A DNA stretch of 64,000 nucleotides from Methylobacterium organophilum. Lineage in GTDB: Bacteria > Pseudomonadota > Alphaproteobacteria > Rhizobiales > Beijerinckiaceae. The notes beneath the pieces were generated by a model. It saw only the letters and a program-made list of their open reading frames with translations, searched no databases and was not told where the DNA came from. Shown here piece by piece: positions 44,454-52,194 of this stretch; position 1 is the first letter of the stretch; the number at the start of each line of letters is the position of its first letter. A program made the position numbers and the translations under genes. The stretch is from contig NZ_BPQV01000004.1 of NCBI RefSeq assembly GCF_022179465.1, positions 124,001-188,000 on the forward strand, in the 5' to 3' direction.

Positions 44454-45440
44454 TCAGTGCTGGTGGCCCTGCTCGGCCCCGGCCGGCGCCTGTGCGCCGA
44501 TGGGGGCGACGGTGAAGGTGACCGGCACGGTGCCGGCCTTGGCGAAGGTGAGGGTGCCCGACACCGTCTCGCCCGCCTTCAGCCCCTGCTTCAGATCGAG
44601 GAACATCAGGTGGAGCCCCCCCGGCGCCAGGGCCACGCTCGCCCCGGGGGCGAGGGCGAGACCGCCCTCCACCGGCGCCATCTTCATCACGCCGCCCTCG
44701 GTCGACATGGTGTGGATCTCCGCCCGTCCGGCCTGCGGGATCGAGGCCCCGGTCAGGGTATCGGGCTCGGTGCCGGTGTTGCGGACCGTGACGTAGCCGC
44801 CCGCGACCTTCGCGCCGCCCGGCGTCGCCCGCAGCCACGGCGCCTCGATCGACAGAGAGCCGGCCTTCACCGCCGGAGCGGCCGCCGCGGGCGCCCCCTT
44901 CTGGGCGGCGGCGACGATGCGCACGGCCGGCGCCGGCGATTTCAGGGCATGGGCGTCCTGGCCCTCGGCCGGGATCTCGCTCCAGCGGTAGCCGCCGCCC
45001 TCCGCGCAATCCTGCTCGATGGGGAAATAGACCGTGGCACCGGGGGCGAAGGCGTCGGAGACGCGGGCGAAGAAGGTGAACTCGTCGACCTGGTCGTCGG
45101 GCAGGCTGCCGCCGCTCCAGGTGATCGTCTTCACGCCCTCGGAAACCATGCCGTGGAAGGACGGGTAGCTCTTGGCATAGGCCCCGGTGCGGGTGGCCAG
45201 CGTCCAGCCGGGCTTGGGCATGGGCTTGGCGCCGATCACCCCCTCCGGGATGGTGACGCTGACCCGGGTGGTCGGCTTGCCGTCGCAGCCATGCATGATC
45301 TGGACGACGCCGCGATAGGACGCGTTGGGGGAGGCCTCCTTGCGCTCGAGCACGGCATGGGCCGAGGCGGCGGAAGCGGACAGGCCGACGGTGAGGCCGA
45401 GCGCGAGGCCGAGGGAGGCCCGGGTGGCGAAATGGGTCAT
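44454..45440 (-). CDS. Fused DUF1775 (YcnI-like) and PCu(A)C copper-binding periplasmic protein
   Basis: About 328 residues from the ATG at 45440, which gives a signal peptide with cleavage ASA-His28. The DUF1775 domain (about 28-175, HAVLERKEASPNASYRGVVQ) would start with that N-terminal His, which can bind Cu(II) in YcnI proteins. After an Ala-rich linker comes a PCu(A)C domain (about 200-315). Its copper ligand pattern HxM...HxM is seen in RAEIHTMSTEGGVMKMAP and GGLHLMFLDLKQG. It ends in GHQH. The role is periplasmic copper handling, probably towards cytochrome oxidase assembly. The DUF2946-like gene lies directly upstream on the same strand. Confidence 0.92.
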   Translation of the reverse strand: MTHFATRASLGLALGLTVGLSASAASAHAVLERKEASPNASYRGVVQIMHGCDGKPTTRVSVTIPEGVIGAKPMPKPGWTLATRTGAYAKSYPSFHGMVSEGVKTITWSGGSLPDDQVDEFTFFARVSDAFAPGATVYFPIEQDCAEGGGYRWSEIPAEGQDAHALKSPAPAVRIVAAAQKGAPAAAAPAVKAGSLSIEAPWLRATPGGAKVAGGYVTVRNTGTEPDTLTGASIPQAGRAEIHTMSTEGGVMKMAPVEGGLALAPGASVALAPGGLHLMFLDLKQGLKAGETVSGTLTFAKAGTVPVTFTVAPIGAQAPAGAEQGHQH

Positions 45441-45484
45441 CGAAGGTTTCCGTGACGTGAGGGATCGGGGGGAGGGCGATCGGC

Positions 45485-45856
45485 TCAAGCGTCCGGCGGC
45501 GCGCGGGCCCTGGCGCGGGTGACGGGCGAGGGGGGAACGGCCGGGGCGGCGGCCCGGTCCCAGTCGACAGGACGCGCGGCCAGAAGCCGGGCCGCATCCG
45601 GCGGGGCGGGGGGCGGGCCGGCCGGGGACGGCGCGGCGAGGCTGCAGCAGCCGGCATGCTGATGGGGGGCGCCCCGCCCGTCCGGCACCTCGACCGGCGC
45701 GGCCGGTGCGCAGAGCATCGCCGCCTTCGCGGCGAGCGGAAGCGCGGCGATGCCGCCGAGCAGCCCCTGGAGCACCAGGGCGTAGAGCGCGAGCACGGCG
45801 ACGGGGCCGCGCAGGCCCTGCGCGCCGCTTCGACCGCCCTGGTTCCGCCTCGCCAT
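45485..45856 (-). CDS. DUF2946-like small membrane/exported protein
   Basis: 123 residues from the ATG at 45856. It has one hydrophobic segment (about 18-45, VAVLALYALVLQGLLGGIAA) and then a short His/Cys cluster, MLCAP...HQHAGCCSLA, that could bind metal. This layout matches DUF2946 proteins, which often sit beside copper-responsive genes. The tail is Pro/Ala/Arg-rich. It starts 44 bases upstream of the DUF1775-PCu(A)C gene on the same strand, so a two-gene copper unit is likely. The composition-driven C-terminus makes the family call moderate. Confidence 0.65.
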   Translation of the reverse strand: MARRNQGGRSGAQGLRGPVAVLALYALVLQGLLGGIAALPLAAKAAMLCAPAAPVEVPDGRGAPHQHAGCCSLAAPSPAGPPPAPPDAARLLAARPVDWDRAAAPAVPPSPVTRARARAPPDA

Positions 45857-46134
45857 GGCTGCGAGCCTTAGAGCGCCCGCCGGGCGAGGGGAAGCGGCTT
45901 CCCGCGCCTCCGGAGGTACAGCGGGAGGCCCCGCGCCTGTGGCGCTCCGGCCGCATCCGGCGCGGGGACGGGGACCCCGCCCGTCATCGCGTGCGCTGGA
46001 ACACGCCCACGCCACAATATGGCCCGGAAGGACATGGCTTCTTAACCGCAGACCGCAACAACGGCGACATGTGGATTGGCCGAGGACTGTATCGGCCCCG
46101 TCCGACCGCCCCCTGTTTTCAGAGCAACGGATCG

Positions 46135-47451
46135 ATGCTGCACCAGGCGCTCCCCCCCCGCTCTTCCAAGAATCGCGTGCTCGCCCTCGCGCTTGCCGGC
46201 GCGACGCTGATGACCGCCCCGGCGCTGGCGCGCGATCCCGGCTACGCGCAGGCGGAGTGGGCGCAGGACTACGCCTCGCCGGCGACCATGCAGGTGCACC
46301 GCTCCTCGACCCCGATCCTCTCGCCCCAGACCATCGAGGCGACGGAGGCGATGGCGCAGCGCTACCGCGACATCGTCGCCCGGGGCGGCTGGCGCCCGGT
46401 CACCGGCGCGGACCGCCTGCGCATCGGCGCCAAGGGCCCGGCGGTGGCCGCCGTGCGCCAGCGCCTGATCGTCACCGGCGACCTCGACGCCACGGCGGGC
46501 GAGTCGGGCATCTACGATTCCTACGTCGCGGCCGGCGTGAAGCGCTTCCAGGCCCGCCACGGCCTGTCCCAGACCGGCCAGATGAGCCCGGCCACCCAGG
46601 CGGCCATGAACGTGCCGGCCGATGTGCGCCTGCGCCAGCTCGAGACCAACGTGATCCGCCTGCGCTCCTATTCGGGCAATCTCGGCCAGCGCTTCGTCAT
46701 CACCAACATCCCCGCCGCCCTGGTGCAGACGGTGGAGAACGGCCAGGTGGTGACGCTGCACGCCGCGGGCGTCGGCAAGATCGACCGCCAGTCGCCGATC
46801 ATGAACACCAAGGCGACGCAGATCAATTTCAATCCGACCTGGACGGTCCCGGCTTCCATCGTGAAGAAGGACCTCATCCCGAAGATGCAGAAGGATCCGA
46901 ACTACCTCACGGACAACAAGATCCGCATCTTCGCCAATGGTCAGGAGATCTCGCCCAAGTCCGTGAACTGGTTCTCGGACGAGGGCACCCGGTACATGTA
47001 CCGCCAGGATTCGGGCGCCGACTTCAACTCGATGGGCGTCGTGCGCATCAACATCCCGAACCCCTACGGCGTGTTCATGCACGACACGAATTCCCGCGGC
47101 GTGTTCGGCGACGACTTCCGCTTCATCTCCTCGGGCTGCGTGCGCGTGCAGAACGTGCGCGAATACATCACCTGGCTGCTCAAGGACACGCCCGGCTGGG
47201 ACCGCAACCGCGTCGAGCAGGCGGTGGAGAGCGGCCAGCGCATCGACGCGACCCTCGCCCAGCCCGTGCCGGTCTACTGGACCTACATCACCGCCTGGGC
47301 GACCCCGGACGGCACGGTGCAGTTCCGCGACGACATCTACAAGCGCGACGGCGTGAACGTGCCCTCGACCATCGAGGCGCCGACCCCGGTGGCGAGCGCC
47401 GCCGCGACCCAGCCCGAGCGCTTCGAGCAGTTCGAGGACGGCGAGAACTGA
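46135..47451 (+). CDS. L,D-transpeptidase, YkuD/YcbB-type with PG-binding domain
   Basis: About 438 residues from the ATG at 46135, which leads into a signal peptide (VLALALAGATLMTAPALA); the ATG at 46069 is also in frame. A peptidoglycan-binding-like region (about 95-165, LRIGAKGPAVAAVRQRLIVT) precedes the YkuD catalytic domain. The catalytic pieces are YGVFMHDTNSRGVFGDDFRF and ISSGCVRVQNVREY, with the active-site His and Cys. It forms 3-3 crosslinks or attaches proteins to peptidoglycan in the periplasm. A classic terminator follows at 47487. Confidence 0.94.
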   Translation: MLHQALPPRSSKNRVLALALAGATLMTAPALARDPGYAQAEWAQDYASPATMQVHRSSTPILSPQTIEATEAMAQRYRDIVARGGWRPVTGADRLRIGAKGPAVAAVRQRLIVTGDLDATAGESGIYDSYVAAGVKRFQARHGLSQTGQMSPATQAAMNVPADVRLRQLETNVIRLRSYSGNLGQRFVITNIPAALVQTVENGQVVTLHAAGVGKIDRQSPIMNTKATQINFNPTWTVPASIVKKDLIPKMQKDPNYLTDNKIRIFANGQEISPKSVNWFSDEGTRYMYRQDSGADFNSMGVVRINIPNPYGVFMHDTNSRGVFGDDFRFISSGCVRVQNVREYITWLLKDTPGWDRNRVEQAVESGQRIDATLAQPVPVYWTYITAWATPDGTVQFRDDIYKRDGVNVPSTIEAPTPVASAAATQPERFEQFEDGEN

Positions 47452-47486
47452 GCACGGCACCCGGTCTCGTCCGGCACGGCGTTTCG

Positions 47487-47515
47487 GGCGGCGGGAGCGA
47501 TCCCGCCGCCTTTTT
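47487..47515 (+). terminator. Rho-independent terminator of the L,D-transpeptidase gene
   Basis: Perfect 10-bp stem GGCGGCGGGA / TCCCGCCGCC with a GCGA tetraloop, followed immediately by TTTTT, 35 bases after the stop codon. Confidence 0.95.
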
Positions 47516-47587
47516 CGTGCCTCGGGACCGGGATCAGGGGGGCGTGCGGCACGTTGATTCCCGTAGACCCCGACGCCGGAGAGCAGA

Positions 47588-47704
47588 TTGCGCAAGCGCC
47601 TTCCCGAGAACGACCGGGGCATGCCCTCCCTGATCCTGGCGATCGTGGTGGCGGCCCTGGTGGCCCGGATCGCCTTCGATGCGGCGAGCGACTGGCCGCT
47701 CTGA
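47588..47704 (+). CDS. Possible small membrane protein (38 residues)
   Basis: A TTG at 47588 preceded by GGAG (GGAGAGCAGA) opens a 38-codon frame: a basic start (RKRLPENDRG), one hydrophobic helix (MPSLILAIVVAALVARIAF) and a short acidic tail (DAASDWPL). An internal ATG at 47621 is an alternative start. It sits right after a terminator, so it would need its own promoter. There is no family I recognise. Such single-helix peptides are often real but missed; the evidence is only the ribosome site and the charge/hydrophobicity pattern. Confidence 0.4.
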   Translation: MRKRLPENDRGMPSLILAIVVAALVARIAFDAASDWPL

Positions 47705-47968
47705 GCAGGGCGCGCCGACAAGAGGCCGGCTGTTTTCTATCCGGATCGCCGATGATCCCCGCCAATGCTGGGGCGGATGAGAGAACACGGCCGGCCGTTT
47801 ACCGGACGAACCTGACATCACCTTCCCGAAGGAGACGCGGGCAAGCAATTCCCGCCGTGTATACACGCGGAGTCGTCAACCCTGTTTCCCGCAGCGGTGG
47901 CGATATTGCCGTTCGCCAGCAATGCACTACCCTTGATTGCATCGTCAGGAGAGGGGTCTCTTGAAACC

Positions 47969-48541
47969 ATGCCGTCATCCAGCGCTCCCCCCCGAACCAT
48001 GCTCTCCGCGGCCCTGACCGCGGCCGGCTTCGTCGGCACCTGGGACTGGAACGTGAGCGCGGGCGAGGTGGTGCTCGACGACGGGGCGGCGGCGCTGCTG
48101 ATGGGGGATGCGGCCCTGGCCGGCCGCTCGCTGCCCCTCGAGGCCTCCATCGTCCGCGTGCATCCCGCCGACCGGGACCGGATCGTCCCGGCGATCCTGG
48201 CGGCCGGCCGGGAGGGCGGCGACTTCTCGCTCTCCTTCCGCGTGGCGCTTCCCTGCGGGGCGGTGCGGCGGCTGCTCGACCGGGGCCAGGTCGCCCGCCA
48301 GGCGGACGGCTCCCTGCGCGGCTTCGGCACCCTCCTCGACATCACCGAGAATCCCCTCGGCGTGGTCGAGCCGCGGACGAGCGATCCCCTGGAGACGGCC
48401 GGCGAGCTCTGCGCCCTGCTGCGGCAGACCTTCGCGCAGGCCGGCGGCTTCCGCCTGAAGGTCCTGGTCGACATGCTGCGGATCGAGATCGAGCGGGAGC
48501 GCGAGCGGGCGGCCCTCCGGCAACGGCCCGGGCTGCACTGA
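47969..48541 (+). CDS. PAS domain protein
   Basis: About 190 residues from the ATG at 47969, preceded by AGGAGAGGGG. The first 120 residues look like a PAS fold of the PAS_3 type ([20 protein letters not shown], then [20 protein letters not shown], and [20 protein letters not shown] with a closing GTLLDITE). The C-terminal ~60 residues are helical. No kinase, GGDEF or HTH output follows, so it is a stand-alone sensor or regulator that would have to work through a partner. Confidence 0.75.
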   Translation: MPSSSAPPRTMLSAALTAAGFVGTWDWNVSAGEVVLDDGAAALLMGDAALAGRSLPLEASIVRVHPADRDRIVPAILAAGREGGDFSLSFRVALPCGAVRRLLDRGQVARQADGSLRGFGTLLDITENPLGVVEPRTSDPLETAGELCALLRQTFAQAGGFRLKVLVDMLRIEIERERERAALRQRPGLH

Positions 48542-48675
48542 GCGAACGCCGACACGCCCCCCAAGCAATTGGCCGTGGACAGGCGCGGCGGCGCGGCACA
48601 CGGAAGGATTGCGCCGGCTTTCCGCCGCCGCCACCATCCGCCTCATCGAGTCGAGGGGGGATCGGAGAGGCGGGG

Positions 48676-49101
48676 ATGCTGGAGGAATTCAAGAAATTCG
48701 CCCTGAGGGGCAATGTCGTCGACCTCGCGGTCGGCGTGATCATCGGCGCCGCCTTCGGCGCGATCGTCAATTCCCTGGTTCAGGACGTGATCATGCCGAT
48801 TATCGGCGCGGTCACCGGCGGCCTCGACTTCTCGAACTACTACATCCCGCTCTCGTCCAAGGTTCAGACCGGGCTCGCCTATGCGGATGCCAAGAAGCAG
48901 GGCGCCGTGGTCGGCTATGGCCAGTTCCTGACGCTCGCCGTCAACTTCACCATCGTCGCCTTCGTGCTCTTCCTGGTGATCCGGGCGATGAACACGCTGA
49001 AGTCGAAGGAGGAGGCCAAGCCCGTCCCCGCCGAGGTCCCGCCGGACGTGAAGCTGCTCACGGAGATCCGGGATCTCCTGGCGAAGCGGCCCGCGGCGTA
49101 G
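48676..49101 (+). CDS. mscL: Large-conductance mechanosensitive channel
   Basis: 141 residues. It has the MscL N-terminal amphipathic helix and pore TM1 ([20 protein letters not shown], then [20 protein letters not shown]). A periplasmic loop, TM2 ([20 protein letters not shown]) and a cytoplasmic helix ending [12 protein letters not shown] follow. It is a homopentameric pore that releases solutes on hypo-osmotic shock. The start is preceded by GGAGAGGCGGGG. Its last 44 bases overlap the convergent NepR-like gene. Confidence 0.97.
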   Translation: MLEEFKKFALRGNVVDLAVGVIIGAAFGAIVNSLVQDVIMPIIGAVTGGLDFSNYYIPLSSKVQTGLAYADAKKQGAVVGYGQFLTLAVNFTIVAFVLFLVIRAMNTLKSKEEAKPVPAEVPPDVKLLTEIRDLLAKRPAA

Positions 49102-49411
49102 GCTGCCCCGGCGGGGTCGTCCCCGCCTTCGGGGCCGTCTCCTGGGCGACCCCGAAGGCGTCGAGGATCCGGTCGAGGGCCTGGCCCACCGCCTCGGTGC
49201 CCTCCTCGTGGGTCTTGAGCCGGGTCTCCAGCCGTTCGAGCTGCGGCACGAAGACCTCGGGCACGGTCTCCTCGTCGCCGAGGAATTTCGGCTGCTGCGA
49301 GGCCACGGGATAGACGGCGCGCAGTTGCTGGCCGAGATGATCGCGCACGGGCTCGGGAAGGGTGGTGTCCTGCCGGTGATCCGGGTCGAAGTTCGGGTCG
49401 CTGCTGGTCAT
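49058..49411 (-). CDS. NepR-like small protein (putative anti-sigma factor)
   Basis: 117 residues. Residues 22-34 ([13 protein letters not shown]) and 47-61 ([15 protein letters not shown]) match the two-helix NepR pattern as I know it (G..LR..Y, then EP.P..F..LL..L). NepR sequesters EcfG sigma factors until phosphorylated PhyR removes it. The linker between the halves is about seven residues longer than usual. The same two segments recur in the N-terminus of the EcfG-like sigma factor encoded 0.9-1.7 kb away on the same strand. The C-terminal 30 residues are Pro/Ala-rich and overlap mscL in the opposite direction. The family call is inferred by eye. Confidence 0.5.
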   Translation of the reverse strand: MTSSDPNFDPDHRQDTTLPEPVRDHLGQQLRAVYPVASQQPKFLGDEETVPEVFVPQLERLETRLKTHEEGTEAVGQALDRILDAFGVAQETAPKAGTTPPGQPTPRAASPGDPGSP

Positions 49412-49591
49412 GGCAGAAGTCTCGTGATCGCGGTCATCCTTCCGGACCTTTCAACGGCCTTACCCCGCGATGCGTTTCGCAGGATCCGCGAGAAATGTCC
49501 TTCGGTGAACACTAGCTGCGCCGAAGACCGGCCGCCACGAACACGTGCCGCGACAGCGCGAGGTTTTCCGTGCGGCGCGGCACCCGCAACG

Positions 49592-49620
49592 AAAAAGCCC
49601 CGGCGCGGGGCCGGGGCTTT
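49592..49620 (-). terminator. Rho-independent terminator of the DUF1236 gene
   Basis: On the minus strand the sequence reads AAAGCCCCGG, loop, CCGGGGCTTTTTC, 42 bases after the DUF1236 stop codon: a 10-bp stem with a T5 tail. Confidence 0.9.
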
Positions 49621-49662
49621 CCAAAAGGGCCGGCCCGAAGACCGGCCGGGAGGGCGCGAGAC

Positions 49663-50076
49663 TTACTCGATCACCTCGATGATGCGGTGACGGCCGTCCA
49701 CCAGAACCGGGCGGTCGTTGACCACAGTGTAGCGGGTGCCGCGGGCGACGCGGTACTCGGAGGGCACGTCGTAATAGGTCACGCCGGAATCGGGCAGGGT
49801 CGAGCCGACGGCGACGCGGCCGTCATAGTCGTAGGAGCGGACGTTGCGCTCGCGCACGTAGGAGCGGAAGCGGGGACGGTCGTCGACGCCGAGAATGCCG
49901 CCGACCGTACCCGTCGCCGCGCCGACGGCACCGCCGACGATCGCACCCACCGGGCCGGCCGCATCCGCGCCGTCCCGGGCGCCCTGTTCGGCACCGCGCA
50001 GGGTGCCCTGAGCCTGGGCGGTCATCGGCAGGGCGAGGGCGAGGGCCGAAGCCGCGAGAAGGGTCTTCATCTTCAT
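49663..50076 (-). CDS. DUF1236 domain exported protein
   Basis: 137 residues from the ATG at 50076, chosen because AAGGAG lies 9 bases upstream and a signal peptide follows (MKMKTLLAASALALALPMTA, cleavage near AQAQ). A glycine/alanine-rich segment (about 38-60, GAIVGGAVGAATGTVGGILG) resembles a glycine-zipper. The C-terminus has the DUF1236 pattern YDVPSEYRVARGTRYTVVND and then RPVLVDGRHRIIEVIE. It is probably periplasmic. DUF1236 genes are common in Rhizobiales and some belong to general-stress regulons, which would fit the sigma-factor gene upstream. No function is established. Confidence 0.85.
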   Translation of the reverse strand: MKMKTLLAASALALALPMTAQAQGTLRGAEQGARDGADAAGPVGAIVGGAVGAATGTVGGILGVDDRPRFRSYVRERNVRSYDYDGRVAVGSTLPDSGVTYYDVPSEYRVARGTRYTVVNDRPVLVDGRHRIIEVIE

Positions 50077-50248
50077 GGAGCGCATCTCCTTGATCTCGTG
50101 TCGTCCAAGGTGCCGGCAAGACGCCGCGCGGCACGGTGGGGTTCGGCGCGGTAACGCCCGAGGTCCGGAAAGGGATGCGAAAAAAGATGAGAAAGCGCGG
50201 CCGATCCCCGCAGCGGCGTCGTGGCAAAAGAATCTTTTCGGAAAACAG

Positions 50249-50279
50249 CGAACGGCCGGCATGACGGCGCGGCCGTTCG
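50249..50279 (-). terminator. Rho-independent terminator of the sigma-factor gene
   Basis: Perfect 10-bp stem (CGAACGGCCG and CGGCCGTTCG, 11-base loop); on the minus strand it is followed by CTGTTTTCC. It lies about 50 bases after the sigma stop and before the DUF1236 gene, separating the two transcripts. Confidence 0.8.
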
Positions 50280-50331
50280 AAACTCCATTCCAAGGGGCCG
50301 CCCTCCGGACTTGGGAGGAAGGCCCGGAGGC

Positions 50332-51150
50332 TCACGCCTCCTTCGGCATGGCCGACTGGATGAAGCGGTCGGAGGCGAGGTCCTCCTCGTCGTAGCCCAG
50401 CAGCTCGGCGAGGCGGCCGCGGGCGCGGCTGACGCGGCTCTTCACCGTGCCGACCTTGCACCCCATGATGGTCGCCGCCTCCTCGTAGGAGACGCCCTCG
50501 GCCCCCACGAGCACCAGGGCCTCGCGCTGGTCCGGCGGCAGCTTGGCGAGGGCGGATTGCAGGTCCTCCACGTCGAGCCGGTCGCCCTGATGCGGGGCGG
50601 TGGCCAGCCGGGCGGCGTAGGAGCCGTCCTGGTCCTCGACCTCGCGCACGCGCTTGCGGTGATCCGAGTAGAAGATGTTGCGCAGGATCGTGAACAGCCA
50701 GGCATTCAGGTTGGTGCCGGGCTGGAAGCGGGCACGGTGCTGCCAGCCCTTCAGCAGCGTGTCCTGCACGAGGTCGTCGGAGCGGGCGGGGTTCGAGGTC
50801 AGCGACAGGGCGAAGGCGCGCAGGGACGGAACGGCGGCGAGCAGGCCGTTGCGGAAATCGGGATCGACCCGCTGTCCCTCCGCCCGCAGCGCGGCCTCGA
50901 GCTTCTCGATCAGCTCGGCGAAACGGGCCGTGGCGCTCTCGTCCGTGCCCAGCGTCTCGTAGACCGTGCGCAGATGGTCGCCGAGATGGGTGCGGATATT
51001 GGCGGTGAGGCCGGGGCGGCCCCCCTCGGCATCCGGGGGACGGGCCAGCGTGGCGTCGGTATCGTTGCGCATGACGGCTCTGAACGGTTCGTCGATCAAT
51101 GGCACGCCGGGCATGGGGCGCGGACACAATTGATTTGTGTTGTAGCGCAT
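50332..51150 (-). CDS. EcfG-like ECF sigma factor with NepR-like N-terminal segment
   Basis: Up to 272 residues (ATG at 51150; the ATG at 51072 is another possible start, both before the conserved parts). Region 2 (about 108-170) has LVQDTLLKGWQHRARFQPGT and NLNAWLFTILRNIFYSDHRK, close to EcfG general-stress sigma factors. Region 4 (about 190-255) has LPPDQREALVLVGAEGVSYE and VGTVKSRVSRARGRLAELLG. Unlike ordinary EcfG, it has about 105 residues ahead of region 2. There, residues 52-64 (IRTHLGDHLRTVY) and 77-89 (FAELIEKLEAALR) resemble the two NepR helices. It may be a self-inhibited sigma factor. No phyR or sensor kinase is nearby. Confidence 0.88.
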   Translation of the reverse strand: MRYNTNQLCPRPMPGVPLIDEPFRAVMRNDTDATLARPPDAEGGRPGLTANIRTHLGDHLRTVYETLGTDESATARFAELIEKLEAALRAEGQRVDPDFRNGLLAAVPSLRAFALSLTSNPARSDDLVQDTLLKGWQHRARFQPGTNLNAWLFTILRNIFYSDHRKRVREVEDQDGSYAARLATAPHQGDRLDVEDLQSALAKLPPDQREALVLVGAEGVSYEEAATIMGCKVGTVKSRVSRARGRLAELLGYDEEDLASDRFIQSAMPKEA

Positions 51151-51205
51151 CGTGTCCGGCGGTGCATCCCGAGCCCGCGAATTAAGGACAAGCTTGTATT
51201 CTGCG

Positions 51206-52048
51206 TCACACTTGTCCAGGGCGCGCCGACGATCCGTCGCAGGGGGGCGGGGCCGCCCGGAGCCGGGGCGCGGCCTCGGCGGGCAGCAGGCGCACCGCCC
51301 CCTCGGTGAGAACCAGGGTGTCGCCGCGGGCGAGCTCCGTCCAGGTCTCGTCCCGGGTGAGCGCCCGGGTCGCGATCACGGTGACCACGTCGGTCTCCGT
51401 GGTCTCCTGGGCGAAATCGACCCGCCAATCCTCGTCGATCAGGGTGGCCGTGCCGAAGGGGGCCCGGCGGGTGAGGTAGCACAGGCGCTTGCCGCAATGC
51501 GCGTAGAGGGTGGCGCCGTCCGAGAGCAGCATGTTGAACACCCCCATCGCCCCGAGCGCGCGGGCCATGTCCGCCACCGCCGCCTCGATCTGGGCGGCCC
51601 GCGGCCGGCGCGGCCAGCGCGCCTGGAGCTGCGAGAGCATCCAGCAGAAGGCGTGCTCGCTGTCCGTGGTGCCGATGGGCTCGAACCGCCCGAGGGGCAG
51701 CTTCTTCACGCCCTTGAGCTGGCCGTTATGGGCGAAGGTCCAGGGCCGGCCCCAGAGCTCGCGGCTGAAGGGATGGGTGTTCTCCAGGCTCACCCGGCCG
51801 CGATTGGCCTTGCGCACATGCGCGACCACGATGAGGCTCTTGATCGGGTAGTTGCGCAGGAGTTTGGCGAGTTCCGATTTCGCGCTCGGCTCCGCGTCGT
51901 GGAACGAGCGGCTGCCATGGCCCTCGTAGAAGGTGATGCCCCAGCCATCGGCATGCGGCCCGGTCTCGCCGCCGCGCCGGGCGAGCGCCGCGAAGGAGAA
52001 GCGGATGTCGGTGGGCACGTTCGCGCTCATGCCGAGCAGTTCGCACAT
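51206..52048 (-). CDS. Class II glutamine amidotransferase (YafJ-like)
   Basis: 280 residues. It starts MCELLGMSAN, with Cys2 as the N-terminal nucleophile once Met is removed. The Ntn-hydrolase glutaminase domain continues with GPHADGWGITFYEGHGS, HVRKANRGRVSLENTHPFSR, WTFAHNGQLKG and GTTDSEHAFCWMLSQL. It resembles YafJ/Gn-AT_II proteins that release ammonia from glutamine or a related gamma-glutamyl compound; the acceptor is unknown because no synthase domain is attached. The start is set by the required Met-Cys. It is divergent from nothing and lies between the sigma factor and the membrane protein, all on the minus strand. Confidence 0.93.
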   Translation of the reverse strand: MCELLGMSANVPTDIRFSFAALARRGGETGPHADGWGITFYEGHGSRSFHDAEPSAKSELAKLLRNYPIKSLIVVAHVRKANRGRVSLENTHPFSRELWGRPWTFAHNGQLKGVKKLPLGRFEPIGTTDSEHAFCWMLSQLQARWPRRPRAAQIEAAVADMARALGAMGVFNMLLSDGATLYAHCGKRLCYLTRRAPFGTATLIDEDWRVDFAQETTETDVVTVIATRALTRDETWTELARGDTLVLTEGAVRLLPAEAAPRLRAAPPPCDGSSARPGQV

Positions 52049-52194
52049 CGGGATCTTCTGAAGGCTGCGGGTGTCGCGGGGAGGGTGGAGAGGGGCGGGG
52101 ACGATAGCCAAGGCTCCGGCGGGAAACCAGTTCCGCGGGCGTCCCGCGCCCGCGCATCCAGGGACCGCCGGCCCGGCGCGGTCGGGCGCCGTCC

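Noticed and set aside
47897-47968. Longer start for the PAS protein at 47897
   Set aside because: The ATG at 47969 has an AGGAGAGGGG upstream and the PAS domain begins soon after; the extra 24 residues look non-coding.
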